Shown: one piece after another, positions 6,536 to 14,154 of the stretch
Position numbering within the stretch: the first letter of the stretch is position 1
Layout: every line of letters starts with the position of its first letter
IMG/VR virus record: IMGVR_UViG_3300050021_000475
Span: 1 to 21,375 of that record
Source of the DNA: a virus
Length of the DNA: 21,375 bases
Direction: 5' to 3' (one strand)
Translations under genes and position numbers: made by a program
Notes under the pieces: generated by a model
The model's database searches: none
Seen by the model: only the letters and a program-made list of their open reading frames with translations
Told to the model about the DNA's origin: nothing

Positions 6536-7170
6536 GCTGCATCCCTATCTTCGATAGTGAAGAGTCCCCAGCCCATGCCGGCGCTCTTCTTGGAATCCGG
6601 GCGACCCTCGCCAATGCCGACTTGCTCCCCGACGCGGCTGAGCAGGTTGGTAATGTCCGATGCCGTGAACTGGTCCGCGTCAAACCGGATACGCAGGGTG
6701 ATCTTCCAGTTGTGATATGCAGGGCGCACGCAGATGTATGGCTCTCCGGTGCTGGTGCGCGCTACGTCTTCTTGTTTGACCGGATCAGCGTCGATACGAA
6801 CGAGCGGTATCTGTGGCTCCAGTGTGTCCCAGCCGTCGGCGACCACGAAGATCGAGAGTTTGGCCAGCGTCATGGTGAAGCCAACGAGACGACAGGCCGA
6901 GATGAGCGCGGCACGGAATGCGCCCGCGTGTACGCCGTCCCAGCCACCCGGACCACGGTAGCGTGCTTCGTTGAAGAGGTCGTCCGTCAGTTTGGCTTCG
7001 CGGATCTTGCGTGAGGATGCTGCTTTGCCAGTCTCCATTTTCTGCTTGAACTCGTTCTTAAGCTTCGTCGAGATGCGGTGAACCACCAGCGGTGCGGTGC
7101 CCACGAGGGTGAACTCGCCCACTTGCATGTTCGGTGCCTTGATTTGAACTACTGCTTTCCGTGCTGGCAT
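6532..7170 (-). CDS. Unknown protein, first gene of the inverted cassette
   Basis: The start is ATG at 7170-7168, which follows a purine-rich GGGAGAGAAAG leader. The open frame extends to 7260 but that extension only translates the pentamer array. The 212-residue protein has an early beta hairpin (GEFTLVGTAPLVVHRI), a helix after GGWDGVHAGAFRAALISACR, and a glycine-rich C-terminus (VGIGEGRP, then GMGWGLFTI). The glycine-rich end and the 'G.....fR.ali.A' segment loosely recall RAMP/Cas7-type folds, but this is weak. It is translationally coupled to the next gene. No function is assigned. Confidence 0.75.
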   Translation of the reverse strand: MPARKAVVQIKAPNMQVGEFTLVGTAPLVVHRISTKLKNEFKQKMETGKAASSRKIREAKLTDDLFNEARYRGPGGWDGVHAGAFRAALISACRLVGFTMTLAKLSIFVVADGWDTLEPQIPLVRIDADPVKQEDVARTSTGEPYICVRPAYHNWKITLRIRFDADQFTASDITNLLSRVGEQVGIGEGRPDSKKSAGMGWGLFTIEDRDAA

Positions 7171-7191
7171 TATCTTTCTCTCCCGCTGATT

Positions 7192-7430
7192 GGTTAAACC
7201 TGCCCAGTCAAGCCCAGCCCAGTCACACCCCGCTCCGCCCCGCCCTGCCTTGCCGGCCATGTAGTGCCTCGCCTTGTCCAGTCGGGCCTAGCCAGCCCGG
7301 GCCGCGCCTGCCGTGTTCGCCCAGTCGAGCCTCGTCTAGTCGAGCCTCGCCTTTCCTGCCAATCCGTGCCTCGTTTAGCCTAGCTTTGCCTCTCCCTGTC
7401 TCGCCACGCCAAGCCTGCCGTGCATCAGTT
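7192..7430. repeat. Right pentanucleotide-period array
   Basis: This fills most of the 328-bp gap between the two divergent genes. It consists of about 45 pentamers with a recurrent [G/T]CC and two variable bases, with a few one-base phase shifts (for example near 7255 and 7316). On the minus strand it reads GGCNN over and over. Its left edge, GGTTAAACCTGCCC (7192-7205), nearly repeats the edge of the left array at 5981. It ends near 7430, before an AT-richer stretch. It lies in the 5' leader of the leftward transcript, between the promoter at 7475-7483 and the start codon at 7170. Confidence 0.8.
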
Positions 7431-7474
7431 ACGAATAGCTAGAATACATCTCTCTCCTCTCTACTAATGAGTCC

Positions 7475-7483
7475 ATTATACCA
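7475..7483 (-). promoter_or_regulatory. Extended -10 promoter for the leftward cassette
   Basis: The minus strand reads TGGTATAAT, a perfect -10 hexamer (7480-7475) with the TGn extension (7483-7481). No recognisable -35 hexamer is present at 16-18 bp, which extended -10 promoters tolerate. Transcription would start near 7468 and read through the right pentamer array into the genes at 7170-6092. The site overlaps the leader of the rightward portal gene. Confidence 0.55.
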
Positions 7484-7498
7484 CGAAGCGGTGCGCAT

Positions 7499-9205
7499 AT
7501 GGCGAAGAAACCAGCCACTGGCGATACGTTGCCGGTTGCCGCGCCACTCCCTGGCTCAATCCAGAGCACCATCGAGATCGGAGGTAGACCAGGGGCGCCC
7601 AATACTGGGCAAGTTGCCCAAGCGCCCGAGGTGCGCACGCTGCGCTCAGATCCACGCAAAGACTATCTGGCAGCCGTAAACATCGGAACCACTTGGTACC
7701 TCAATCTGGCCCGGTCCCTGCCGCCGTACATCGACTCCTTGGAAGAGAAGAAGGGCGTCGATATCTACGAACGCATGATGGCGACCGACCCGCAGATCGC
7801 CGCCAATATCAATGTGTTCAAGGCATCGGTGATCGAGAATGGGCCGTCCTTCACCGCGGCTATCAGCGATACCGATAACCCGGACTTCCAGCAGGCTCAG
7901 TTCATCAAGGACTGGTGCGCGGCGATCATCACGGATCTGGGCCATTCGATTGACGACATCCTGTGGAATATGACCGATGCGTTTATCGTCGGAAACAAGG
8001 TCGCGGAACTCGTCTACGAGTATAGCGATCAGTATTGGCACTTGCCGGCCCGGGAGGACAAGCATGGCAAGACGCTGCCCATACCGACAGAGGCACCAGC
8101 GGGAGTCGGCGGCCCACAACTGATCCTGAAGGACATCAAAGTCAAGCCGCGCCGGTCATTGGGTTTCCTGTGCGACGCGTACATGAACATCCTGGGCATT
8201 CTAGGCCAAATTCCCGGCAACTTCTATCCGCTCATGCCCGGCATGGTCTACGCCAGCATCGACAACATTCCCAACCTGCTTCCGGCCGAGAAGTTCATGA
8301 TCCTGGCCTTCCGGCCACACGACTCCGATCCCCGCGGCGTTTCCATGCTGACGCCCGCCTACAATGCGTGGTACATCAAGCAGCAACTCTGGACGGAGTA
8401 CAGCCGCTTCCTCTCGCAGATGGCTGGCGGCATGGTCCTGGGGCAGCCCAGTCCTTCAGCCGTGCCACTTCAGATCCAGAACGCGGATGGAAGTCCCACC
8501 GGCGAGACGGCCACACCGGCCGAGGCCATGCTGCAGGTATTGCAAAAGGCTAAGAACGGCGCCGTGCTGGTTACCGAGTCTGGTTCGACGGTCGATGTCA
8601 AGTTCCCGGCTGGTGGGGGTGAAGCGTACCTGCAGGCATTCACGCTGCTCAACCTGGAGATGATCAAGGCCATCCTGCATGTCTCGCTGGCTACGACTGA
8701 GGGCGAGCACAACTCGCGCGCCGCCTCCGAGGTGCATGCCGACGTACTTTCCATCCTGATCCGCCAGGCCAAGGGGGCCGTGGAGCGTATGCTCAAGGAC
8801 GTGCTGCGTCGCATGGTCAAGTACAACTATGGTGAGGACGCGATCCGGTTCACGCCGAATGTCTCGCTCGGTAGCGTGAATACCGCGGATATGGCCAGCC
8901 TGATGGCGGTCATCGCCCAGTTGGTGGGATCCGGCTACTTCACCGCAGACCAGATGCCGCAGCTGGACGAGCTACTCAAGCTTCCCGTACGCACGCCCGA
9001 GGCGGTTGAGGAACAGCAGCAGGAGGCCGGGACGACCGGGGCATCGCAGCCGGAACCTGGCACGGGCACTGCCAGCCAGACCATCCAGCAGGGGCGCAAC
9101 CCGCGTGACATGGATCATGCAGATCCTTTGCGACCGGAAGAAACGCCTATTCCCGCATCCGATCACACGTATCTGCCCGCGCGACCTGCAAAGGGGGCAG
9201 CCTAG
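7499..9205 (+). CDS. Portal protein, Mu gp29-like (DUF935 family)
   Basis: This 568-residue protein has the DUF935 layout: a disordered Pro/Gly-rich N-terminus, then a helical wing (YERMMATDPQIAANINVFKA), FIVGNKVAELVYEY, a stretch with PAEKFMILAF, and a clip/stem region with helices (NLEMIKAILHVSLATTEGEHNSRAASEVH) typical of Mu-like portals. The C-terminal ~70 residues are Gln/Pro-rich and probably disordered. ATG 7499 has only a weak SD. The dodecameric portal forms the DNA entry channel and docks TerL, encoded one cassette upstream. The following gene encodes a MuF-type protein, the usual partner. Confidence 0.85.
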   Translation: MAKKPATGDTLPVAAPLPGSIQSTIEIGGRPGAPNTGQVAQAPEVRTLRSDPRKDYLAAVNIGTTWYLNLARSLPPYIDSLEEKKGVDIYERMMATDPQIAANINVFKASVIENGPSFTAAISDTDNPDFQQAQFIKDWCAAIITDLGHSIDDILWNMTDAFIVGNKVAELVYEYSDQYWHLPAREDKHGKTLPIPTEAPAGVGGPQLILKDIKVKPRRSLGFLCDAYMNILGILGQIPGNFYPLMPGMVYASIDNIPNLLPAEKFMILAFRPHDSDPRGVSMLTPAYNAWYIKQQLWTEYSRFLSQMAGGMVLGQPSPSAVPLQIQNADGSPTGETATPAEAMLQVLQKAKNGAVLVTESGSTVDVKFPAGGGEAYLQAFTLLNLEMIKAILHVSLATTEGEHNSRAASEVHADVLSILIRQAKGAVERMLKDVLRRMVKYNYGEDAIRFTPNVSLGSVNTADMASLMAVIAQLVGSGYFTADQMPQLDELLKLPVRTPEAVEEQQQEAGTTGASQPEPGTGTASQTIQQGRNPRDMDHADPLRPEETPIPASDHTYLPARPAKGAA

Positions 9206-9217
9206 CAAGGGGGCACC

Positions 9218-11413
9218 ATGGCTCCTGCCACAACCACCAAGCCGGGGAAAAGTGCCCAGCAGTCATATCGGGAACGACTGGAGCAAAGCACACGCAGCAG
9301 GGCCCTCCAAGCCGCCATTCTCGCGCTACTGGCTGCATCTGGCCGCTGGTCCCTGCGACCCGACTACGCCGCCGAGCGCTTCCGCATTATCCATGCCGGC
9401 TCGCGCCGTATCGCGCGTGAGATGGCGCCGTTCATCCTGCGTTCCTTGCCGGGCAGCATTGCCAAGACCGTAGACCTGCAGGCACTCACGAACCAGATTG
9501 AGGCACACCTGGCCGCACCGATCTCCGGCTACGTCGAACAGGCGCTACCCGAACTGGCGGCGAAATATACCGGCCGTGCGTTCAAAGACGCCTTGGCGAA
9601 TCGTGTGGTTCTGATCGTGGCATCGGAGACGCAGCAGGCATTTGTGGCCGTGTTTCGCAGTCTGGCCGGTGATACGGGCACGCTCATTCGGAAGACGACC
9701 TCGGGCAATCCCTGCCCACGGTGCATAAAGTTGGCGGGCGAGTACGAGGCACCGTGGCCCGATGACGTTTGGGACGTCCCGCATCCGAATTGCCTTTGTT
9801 CATTTCGCATAGTACATACTGTCCAAATGAGTACAGACAGACTGGAGGTCTACAGCATGGCACTGACGAAAGACGGGCTTCCAGCCTCGTCCTATCTCGT
9901 CGTGGACAAGCCGGATGAGGTCACGACCTGGCATTTACCGATACGCGATCCGAGCGGGAAGCCGGACCACGGCTTGATGGGCGCCGCACATGCCGCGCTG
10001 ACGGCCCCCAACGGCTATCGTGGCAACAAATACGATGGGCCGAGCAAGTCGGGGGCACTGGCAAAGCTCCGTGCTCTGTACAAGGCCGAAGACCTGCCGT
10101 GGCCCGATACCGCGGCGAGCGCCAATGACCCATACGAGATGGTCGAACGCACTGGCCTGATATTTCGCGCAGCCGAGTACGCTGATAAAGCGGTCACCGT
10201 CACCGACGCCGATCTGGCGACTGCCGTTGCCAACTTCACCGCGCCGCTGGATGCGGAGCTCGAGCACATCAACACGGCCGGCGTGAGGACCTTCCTGGAC
10301 GGCAAACTCGGCCAACTTACGAGCGTCTGGGCCAAGGGGTCGGATCTCTACGGCAAGCTGCTGGTGCCGAAGTGGATGGACCCACTCTGGGCGGAGTTCG
10401 GTCGCAAGGTTTCCGTCGTGTGGAATGACAAGACGAAGAGTCTCCGTCGTATCGGCCTGGTGCTCAATCCGCGGGTGGAAGAGGCAACGGTAATGAGCGC
10501 GTACACCGCCTTTGCCGCCGGGCAGCACGACACGCCGCATGCCACGGACATCCTGCAGCAGATCCATGACCTGGCCGCAACGGCCGGGGCCATTTGTCAG
10601 AAGCCAGAGCAGGCGGCTTCCGCCAATATGGGCGAATCCGAGGGCATGCAAAGGGTGCATGATACGGCGGTCGAGCATGGTGCTATCTGTCCTGGTCTGA
10701 ATATCCCCAGCGCGCCCGAAGTCCAGCAGTTTCACGTCCTGGCGCAGGGCCAGGCACCCCAACGCGCGTTTGGCGCGGGGGGGAAAATGGTCAGTCCACG
10801 GAGGTTTGTTGGTATGCGTCTGGATAGTCTGAAGTTTTGGCGGTCGGTGCCGCGCACCATGCGTGAGGAAGCACGCGATCAAGGTATTCAAGTCCCGGAG
10901 GAGGAAGTCTTCTCGGCTATTGACGATGAGGCTGCGTTTGCCGCAGAGGAAGCGCGCCGCGAACAACTGGCAGAACTTGAAAAGGACAAGGCCGTGGCCA
11001 TCGCTGATCGCGACAAGGCACGGCAGGAACTCTTTGCCGCCACGGCCCAGCGCCTGCAGGGCGAGGCCGCGGCCTTCGCCGACGGGCTGATCACCGGCAA
11101 CAAGCTCTACCCCGCCGAGCGCGAGTCATTCATCGCCAGCTTTACCCAGGCAGGCATGGACGATGCGACACCCGGCAATGCGATCACGTTTGCCAGCGGT
11201 GCGACGGGATCGCGCATAGAGTTGATCAAGGCGCAGTACGCGGCTCGTCCGGCGCATGGACTAACCAAGGAGCAGATCGACGCCCGCGGCAACCTGACCG
11301 TGGTAATGAGCGGCGACACGCAGGCGGACGGCCCCGACGGCTACAGCCACGAGAAGCTGCTGAGCATGACCGACGCCGGCAAGAAATTCCTCTCCATGAA
11401 GAAGCACGCCTGA
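9218..11413 (+). CDS. Fused MuF minor head protein, prohead protease and scaffold
   Basis: This 731-residue protein joins functions usually split in Mu. Residues about 1-205 are MuF-like (Phage_Mu_F) and end with the characteristic CPRC (C166, C169) and HPNCLC (H189, C192, C194) cluster. Residues about 222-300 (HLPIRDPSG, MGAAHAAL, GYRG) resemble the small domain preceding phage proteases (DUF6582-like). Residues about 310-435 (LIFRAAEYADK, AELEHIN with H350, RKVSVVWND, RIGLVLNPRV) match Mu I/prohead-protease proteins. Residues about 530-731 hold a coiled coil (about 570-615) and a C-terminal scaffold-like helix pair (KLYPAERESFIASF). Two internal in-frame starts with SD sites are described separately. 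Confidence 0.85.
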   Translation: MAPATTTKPGKSAQQSYRERLEQSTRSRALQAAILALLAASGRWSLRPDYAAERFRIIHAGSRRIAREMAPFILRSLPGSIAKTVDLQALTNQIEAHLAAPISGYVEQALPELAAKYTGRAFKDALANRVVLIVASETQQAFVAVFRSLAGDTGTLIRKTTSGNPCPRCIKLAGEYEAPWPDDVWDVPHPNCLCSFRIVHTVQMSTDRLEVYSMALTKDGLPASSYLVVDKPDEVTTWHLPIRDPSGKPDHGLMGAAHAALTAPNGYRGNKYDGPSKSGALAKLRALYKAEDLPWPDTAASANDPYEMVERTGLIFRAAEYADKAVTVTDADLATAVANFTAPLDAELEHINTAGVRTFLDGKLGQLTSVWAKGSDLYGKLLVPKWMDPLWAEFGRKVSVVWNDKTKSLRRIGLVLNPRVEEATVMSAYTAFAAGQHDTPHATDILQQIHDLAATAGAICQKPEQAASANMGESEGMQRVHDTAVEHGAICPGLNIPSAPEVQQFHVLAQGQAPQRAFGAGGKMVSPRRFVGMRLDSLKFWRSVPRTMREEARDQGIQVPEEEVFSAIDDEAAFAAEEARREQLAELEKDKAVAIADRDKARQELFAATAQRLQGEAAAFADGLITGNKLYPAERESFIASFTQAGMDDATPGNAITFASGATGSRIELIKAQYAARPAHGLTKEQIDARGNLTVVMSGDTQADGPDGYSHEKLLSMTDAGKKFLSMKKHA
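9857..11413 (+). CDS. Predicted nested protease-scaffold product from an internal start
   Basis: ATG 9857 is in frame with the large gene (Met214) and is preceded by GGAGG at 9844-9848 with 8-nt spacing, a better SD than that of the full-length start. Initiation here would give 518 residues starting MALTKDGLPASSYL, exactly at the boundary after the MuF cysteine cluster. In Mu the protease is a separate protein, so internal initiation would restore that arrangement from a fused gene. In-frame ATG 9827 is an alternative without a good SD. This is a prediction; the sequence cannot prove use. Confidence 0.5.
   Translation: MALTKDGLPASSYLVVDKPDEVTTWHLPIRDPSGKPDHGLMGAAHAALTAPNGYRGNKYDGPSKSGALAKLRALYKAEDLPWPDTAASANDPYEMVERTGLIFRAAEYADKAVTVTDADLATAVANFTAPLDAELEHINTAGVRTFLDGKLGQLTSVWAKGSDLYGKLLVPKWMDPLWAEFGRKVSVVWNDKTKSLRRIGLVLNPRVEEATVMSAYTAFAAGQHDTPHATDILQQIHDLAATAGAICQKPEQAASANMGESEGMQRVHDTAVEHGAICPGLNIPSAPEVQQFHVLAQGQAPQRAFGAGGKMVSPRRFVGMRLDSLKFWRSVPRTMREEARDQGIQVPEEEVFSAIDDEAAFAAEEARREQLAELEKDKAVAIADRDKARQELFAATAQRLQGEAAAFADGLITGNKLYPAERESFIASFTQAGMDDATPGNAITFASGATGSRIELIKAQYAARPAHGLTKEQIDARGNLTVVMSGDTQADGPDGYSHEKLLSMTDAGKKFLSMKKHA
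10814..11413 (+). CDS. Predicted nested scaffold protein from a second internal start
   Basis: ATG 10814 (Met533) is in frame and follows GGAGG at 10800-10804 with 9-nt spacing; ATG 10787 after G7 (10777-10783) is a close second choice. The product would be 199 residues, covering the coiled coil (LAELEKDKAVAIADRDKARQ) and the C-terminal helices. This mirrors Mu gene Z and lambda Nu3, scaffolds made from internal starts at the 3' end of the protease gene. Such scaffolds direct prohead assembly and are cleaved by the protease they share sequence with. Confidence 0.45.
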   Translation: MRLDSLKFWRSVPRTMREEARDQGIQVPEEEVFSAIDDEAAFAAEEARREQLAELEKDKAVAIADRDKARQELFAATAQRLQGEAAAFADGLITGNKLYPAERESFIASFTQAGMDDATPGNAITFASGATGSRIELIKAQYAARPAHGLTKEQIDARGNLTVVMSGDTQADGPDGYSHEKLLSMTDAGKKFLSMKKHA

Positions 11414-11489
11414 CCGGTACGCCAGCCAAGTCCCCTATCTGCTCATGACATACCCGGCGCGCGTACCGCGCCGCTAAGGAGGTTCCCAC

Positions 11490-12245
11490 ATGTCGCTCAA
11501 GCCCCTCATGACCTTTGGTCAGAGTCAACTGCAGCCGTACTACGATCCAAAGAACGCCCGCGAGATCCCAGTTAACCTGGTGGCCGGCACTTATCTGCCG
11601 GGTCAGGTGCTCGGCCAGGTGACCGACGTGCCGGTTGATGCCGTGCAGACCATCACCACTACCGGATCGCCGACCGGCGGCACGTTCACCTTGGCCGGCC
11701 AGCCGATAACCTACCCCGAATCCGCGACCACGGACCCGCTTTCTTCGACATGCACCGTGGCGCAGATGCAGGCAGCCATGGACGCCTTGTATGGCGTCGG
11801 CAACACCATCTGCTCCGGTACCGCATTGCCGGCCGGCTCTATTGCTATCACCTTCACCGGCGATCTGGCGGCCCAGCCAGTCACGGCATTGACGACGATC
11901 GACACTGGCTTGACCGGGGGCAGCACGCCGCACTCCGTGGTCACGCAGACCACCGTGGGTGTGGGCAATACGGGCAGTTACGGCGCCTATGCCACCGGCC
12001 ACGGCGACGGCACGCAGTTGCCCAAGGGGGTGCTGCGCTACGGCTGCACGGTGGATTCGGCGGGCAACATTTCGATCAGCAATGAGATCCCCGGCCTCAC
12101 GCAGCTCTCGGCCCCGATGTTCTGGGCCGGTACCTTCCGGACGGATGATCTGGTTGGCCTCGATTCAGGCGGCCTGGCGGCGTGGGTCGGCGCGCACTTG
12201 GTCGAAGGCACGATCGTCAGCGGCGTGGTAGTCATTCCTGCGTAA
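11490..12245 (+). CDS. Head decoration protein with an inserted beta domain
   Basis: This 251-residue protein starts at ATG 11490, preceded by an excellent SD (AAGGAGG, 11476-11482). A GC-rich hairpin (GGCGCG 11456-11461, CGCGCC 11467-11472) lies just upstream. The N-terminus (YYDPKNAREIPVNLVAGTYLPGQVLGQVT) and C-terminus (YATGHGDGTQLPKGVLRYG, VGAHLVEGTIVSGVVVIP) fit lambda gpD-like/DUF2190-type decoration or head-stabilising proteins that precede the major capsid gene. Between them, residues about 55-145 (GGTFTLAGQPITY ... ITFTGDLAAQPV) form an inserted beta-rich domain that resembles one in the sheath gene. Its stop nearly abuts the stop of the convergent endonuclease gene. Confidence 0.75.
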   Translation: MSLKPLMTFGQSQLQPYYDPKNAREIPVNLVAGTYLPGQVLGQVTDVPVDAVQTITTTGSPTGGTFTLAGQPITYPESATTDPLSSTCTVAQMQAAMDALYGVGNTICSGTALPAGSIAITFTGDLAAQPVTALTTIDTGLTGGSTPHSVVTQTTVGVGNTGSYGAYATGHGDGTQLPKGVLRYGCTVDSAGNISISNEIPGLTQLSAPMFWAGTFRTDDLVGLDSGGLAAWVGAHLVEGTIVSGVVVIPA

Positions 12246-12246
12246 T

Positions 12247-13011
12247 TCAATGGTCTGGAAAGTTCAGGTGCGCGCGAGAGCCAAGCAGTTCTCGTGCCTT
12301 CGCATCATAGGCACGGGCGGCTTCTTCTGCGGTGGCGTAGTAGCCAATGTAGTGTGTTTTGCACTGCTGAGTGATTACGGCACGATACCTGCCAGTTTGA
12401 GGGTGAGGGCCCCAAACGCCGTTGAATCCGGTTCGATTGGTTGATATCAGGACGCTTCGTGTAGGTGCCTGGGCACTGGCGATTGGCGCATCACTTGATA
12501 GGTACGAATCCGCACTAGTCCGTGCAAACTCCCCGTGGGCCAATGTAGCTGCTTGGTCGTATGCGGCGGCCGCCTCCAATTCGGTGCGAAACACGCCAAT
12601 GTGGCGAATGGCACCATTGGCACGCAGTTGGGCACTCCATGGGTTTCGTTTCCTGTTCGTGGCGTAAACGCCCTTGTAGCCCGACGAATTGTTCGCGTAG
12701 CGCGTCGTGTTGGCCTTGTTCTGCGACGCTGTAGCACTGCGCATGTTGCATCGCCGGTTGTCCAGTCCATCCCCATTTTCGTGATCCACCAGCACATCAG
12801 TATCGATACCCATCAAAAGCCGGTGCATCAGCAGGATCCGTCGTGTTCCATCTGGCATCGATACTGAGTGGTTGGCGGCATACCAGAGTTCCCGATGCTT
12901 GGTGCGCGATTGGCGCATGGCATACCACCGCAAATGCCGCACGAGCGGCCAATCTTCCTCGTCTATGATCGCTTGTTTTCCCTGAGTCAAGAGAACGGCG
13001 ATGGTGCCCAT
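12247..13011 (-). CDS. HNH homing-type endonuclease with two AP2 DNA-binding domains
   Basis: This 254-residue protein reads against the structural genes. Residues about 60-105 carry the HNH_3-type nuclease core (LMHRLLMG, VDHENGDGLDNRRCNMR, SQNKANT). Two AP2 domains follow: SGYKGVYATNRKRNPWSAQL...GVFRTELEAAAAYDQAA and TGFNGVWGPHPQTGRYRAVI...GYYATAEEAARAYDAKA. ATG 13011-13009 has SD AAGGAGG. HNH-AP2 proteins are selfish homing endonucleases found in many phages, usually free-standing between virion genes. It occupies almost the whole gap between the decoration and capsid genes, so it probably arrived after the head module formed. Confidence 0.92.
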   Translation of the reverse strand: MGTIAVLLTQGKQAIIDEEDWPLVRHLRWYAMRQSRTKHRELWYAANHSVSMPDGTRRILLMHRLLMGIDTDVLVDHENGDGLDNRRCNMRSATASQNKANTTRYANNSSGYKGVYATNRKRNPWSAQLRANGAIRHIGVFRTELEAAAAYDQAATLAHGEFARTSADSYLSSDAPIASAQAPTRSVLISTNRTGFNGVWGPHPQTGRYRAVITQQCKTHYIGYYATAEEAARAYDAKARELLGSRAHLNFPDH

Positions 13012-13076
13012 AGAGCCTCCTTTTGGATGGATGATCAGGCACCTTAAGTATACTCCGTTGAACTGGAGGCTAACAA

Positions 13077-14087
13077 GTGGCTAGCGATTATGCATACCCG
13101 GTAGTCCAGCATTACAAGGAGATCGAGAGTGACCTCCTACCGATTTTGACTGCGGACAATCCATGCTTCGACCTGTTCCCAATCGAAGATGATATGGACG
13201 ACGTGCTTCGGTGGGAACAAATGGACAACATCAAGGGCCTGCAGATGGTCCGCGGCTTGAACGGCGAGCCGGGCAACATCACGCGCGTCGGTATGAAGGA
13301 TTGGGTGGTCACGCCCACCGTCTACGGCGAGATGGGCAATGTAGACGAGCGCGAGCTGACCAAGCGGCGTAAGTTGGGCTCGGTCAACGAGAAGATCGAT
13401 ATCACGGATATCATCGCCCAGATCCAGACCCAGCAACTCACCCGCGAGTTGGCTCGTATGGCCCAGATTTGCTGGACCGTAGCGACCAGCGGCACGTACA
13501 GCGTGTACAACCGGGACGGCCAGATTGTCAGCAGCGACAGCTTCCCGATCCAGACCTACACCTGTTCGCCGGGTTGGGGCACAGTTCTAACCGCGACCCC
13601 GTTGCTCGACCTGCGTGCCATGAAGCTGTTGGCCCGTGGACACAGCGTGGATTTCGGCTCCAAGGCCACGATCTATATGAATCAGGGCACCGCGAACAAC
13701 GTCCTGGGCAACCAGAATGCCGCCGATCTCTTCGGACGCCGCGGTATGTACGGGGCAACCTTGAACAGCATCAAGAGTGACAACGCTATTCTGATGGAAA
13801 ACGGCCTGCCGCAGATCGAGGTCTTTGACGGTGGCTATATTGACGACACCGGCAAGTTCACGCTGTACATCCCGAACAACAAGGCGGTGCTGTCCGGTCT
13901 GCGTCCGAATGGCGCCCCGGTCGGCCGCTATCGTAGGACCTTCAACGCTGTCAGTCGCGGCACTGGCTCGTACATGGTGATCAAGGAATACGAGGACGAA
14001 GTACCGCCCAAGATCACCGTTCAGCGGGGTCACAGCGGCGGACCAGTTTTGTACTGGCCCAGTTCGCTCGTGATGATCAATTGCTAA
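13077..14087 (+). CDS. Major capsid protein, lambda gpE-like (HK97 fold)
   Basis: The 336-residue length is usual for Phage_cap_E proteins. Typical segments are an N-terminal FDLFPIEDDMDDVLRWEQ strand pair, the E-loop/spine region (TPTVYGEMGNVDERELTKRR), and an A-domain with ATIYMNQGTANNVLG, DDTGKFTLYIPNNKAVL and ending with PVLYWPSSLVMI. The start is GTG 13077 with GGAGG at 13065-13069. TATACT (13049-13054) upstream could be a -10 element, but no good -35 is seen. It builds the icosahedral shell on the scaffold encoded at the end of the protease gene. It is separated from the decoration gene only by the antisense HNH gene. Confidence 0.88.
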   Translation: MASDYAYPVVQHYKEIESDLLPILTADNPCFDLFPIEDDMDDVLRWEQMDNIKGLQMVRGLNGEPGNITRVGMKDWVVTPTVYGEMGNVDERELTKRRKLGSVNEKIDITDIIAQIQTQQLTRELARMAQICWTVATSGTYSVYNRDGQIVSSDSFPIQTYTCSPGWGTVLTATPLLDLRAMKLLARGHSVDFGSKATIYMNQGTANNVLGNQNAADLFGRRGMYGATLNSIKSDNAILMENGLPQIEVFDGGYIDDTGKFTLYIPNNKAVLSGLRPNGAPVGRYRRTFNAVSRGTGSYMVIKEYEDEVPPKITVQRGHSGGPVLYWPSSLVMINC

Positions 14088-14154
14088 GCATACAGCGCGC
14101 GTGGGGGCCATTCTGCTTGCCGGCATGACCCCTTACTGCGCGAGAGGGGCCAAC

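Noticed and set aside
7171-7260. N-terminal extension of the leftward gene to 7260
   Set aside because: The extra 30 codons are translated pentamer array (Gly/Ala/Trp-rich); ATG 7170 gives a normal protein start.
9935-10966. Large minus-strand ORF (343 codons) opposite the protease-scaffold gene
   Set aside because: Shadow frame; the plus strand has recognisable domains throughout.
11456-11472. Terminator between the protease and decoration genes
   Set aside because: The 6-bp GC stem has no T-run and is immediately followed by the decoration SD, so it is noted only in that gene's entry.
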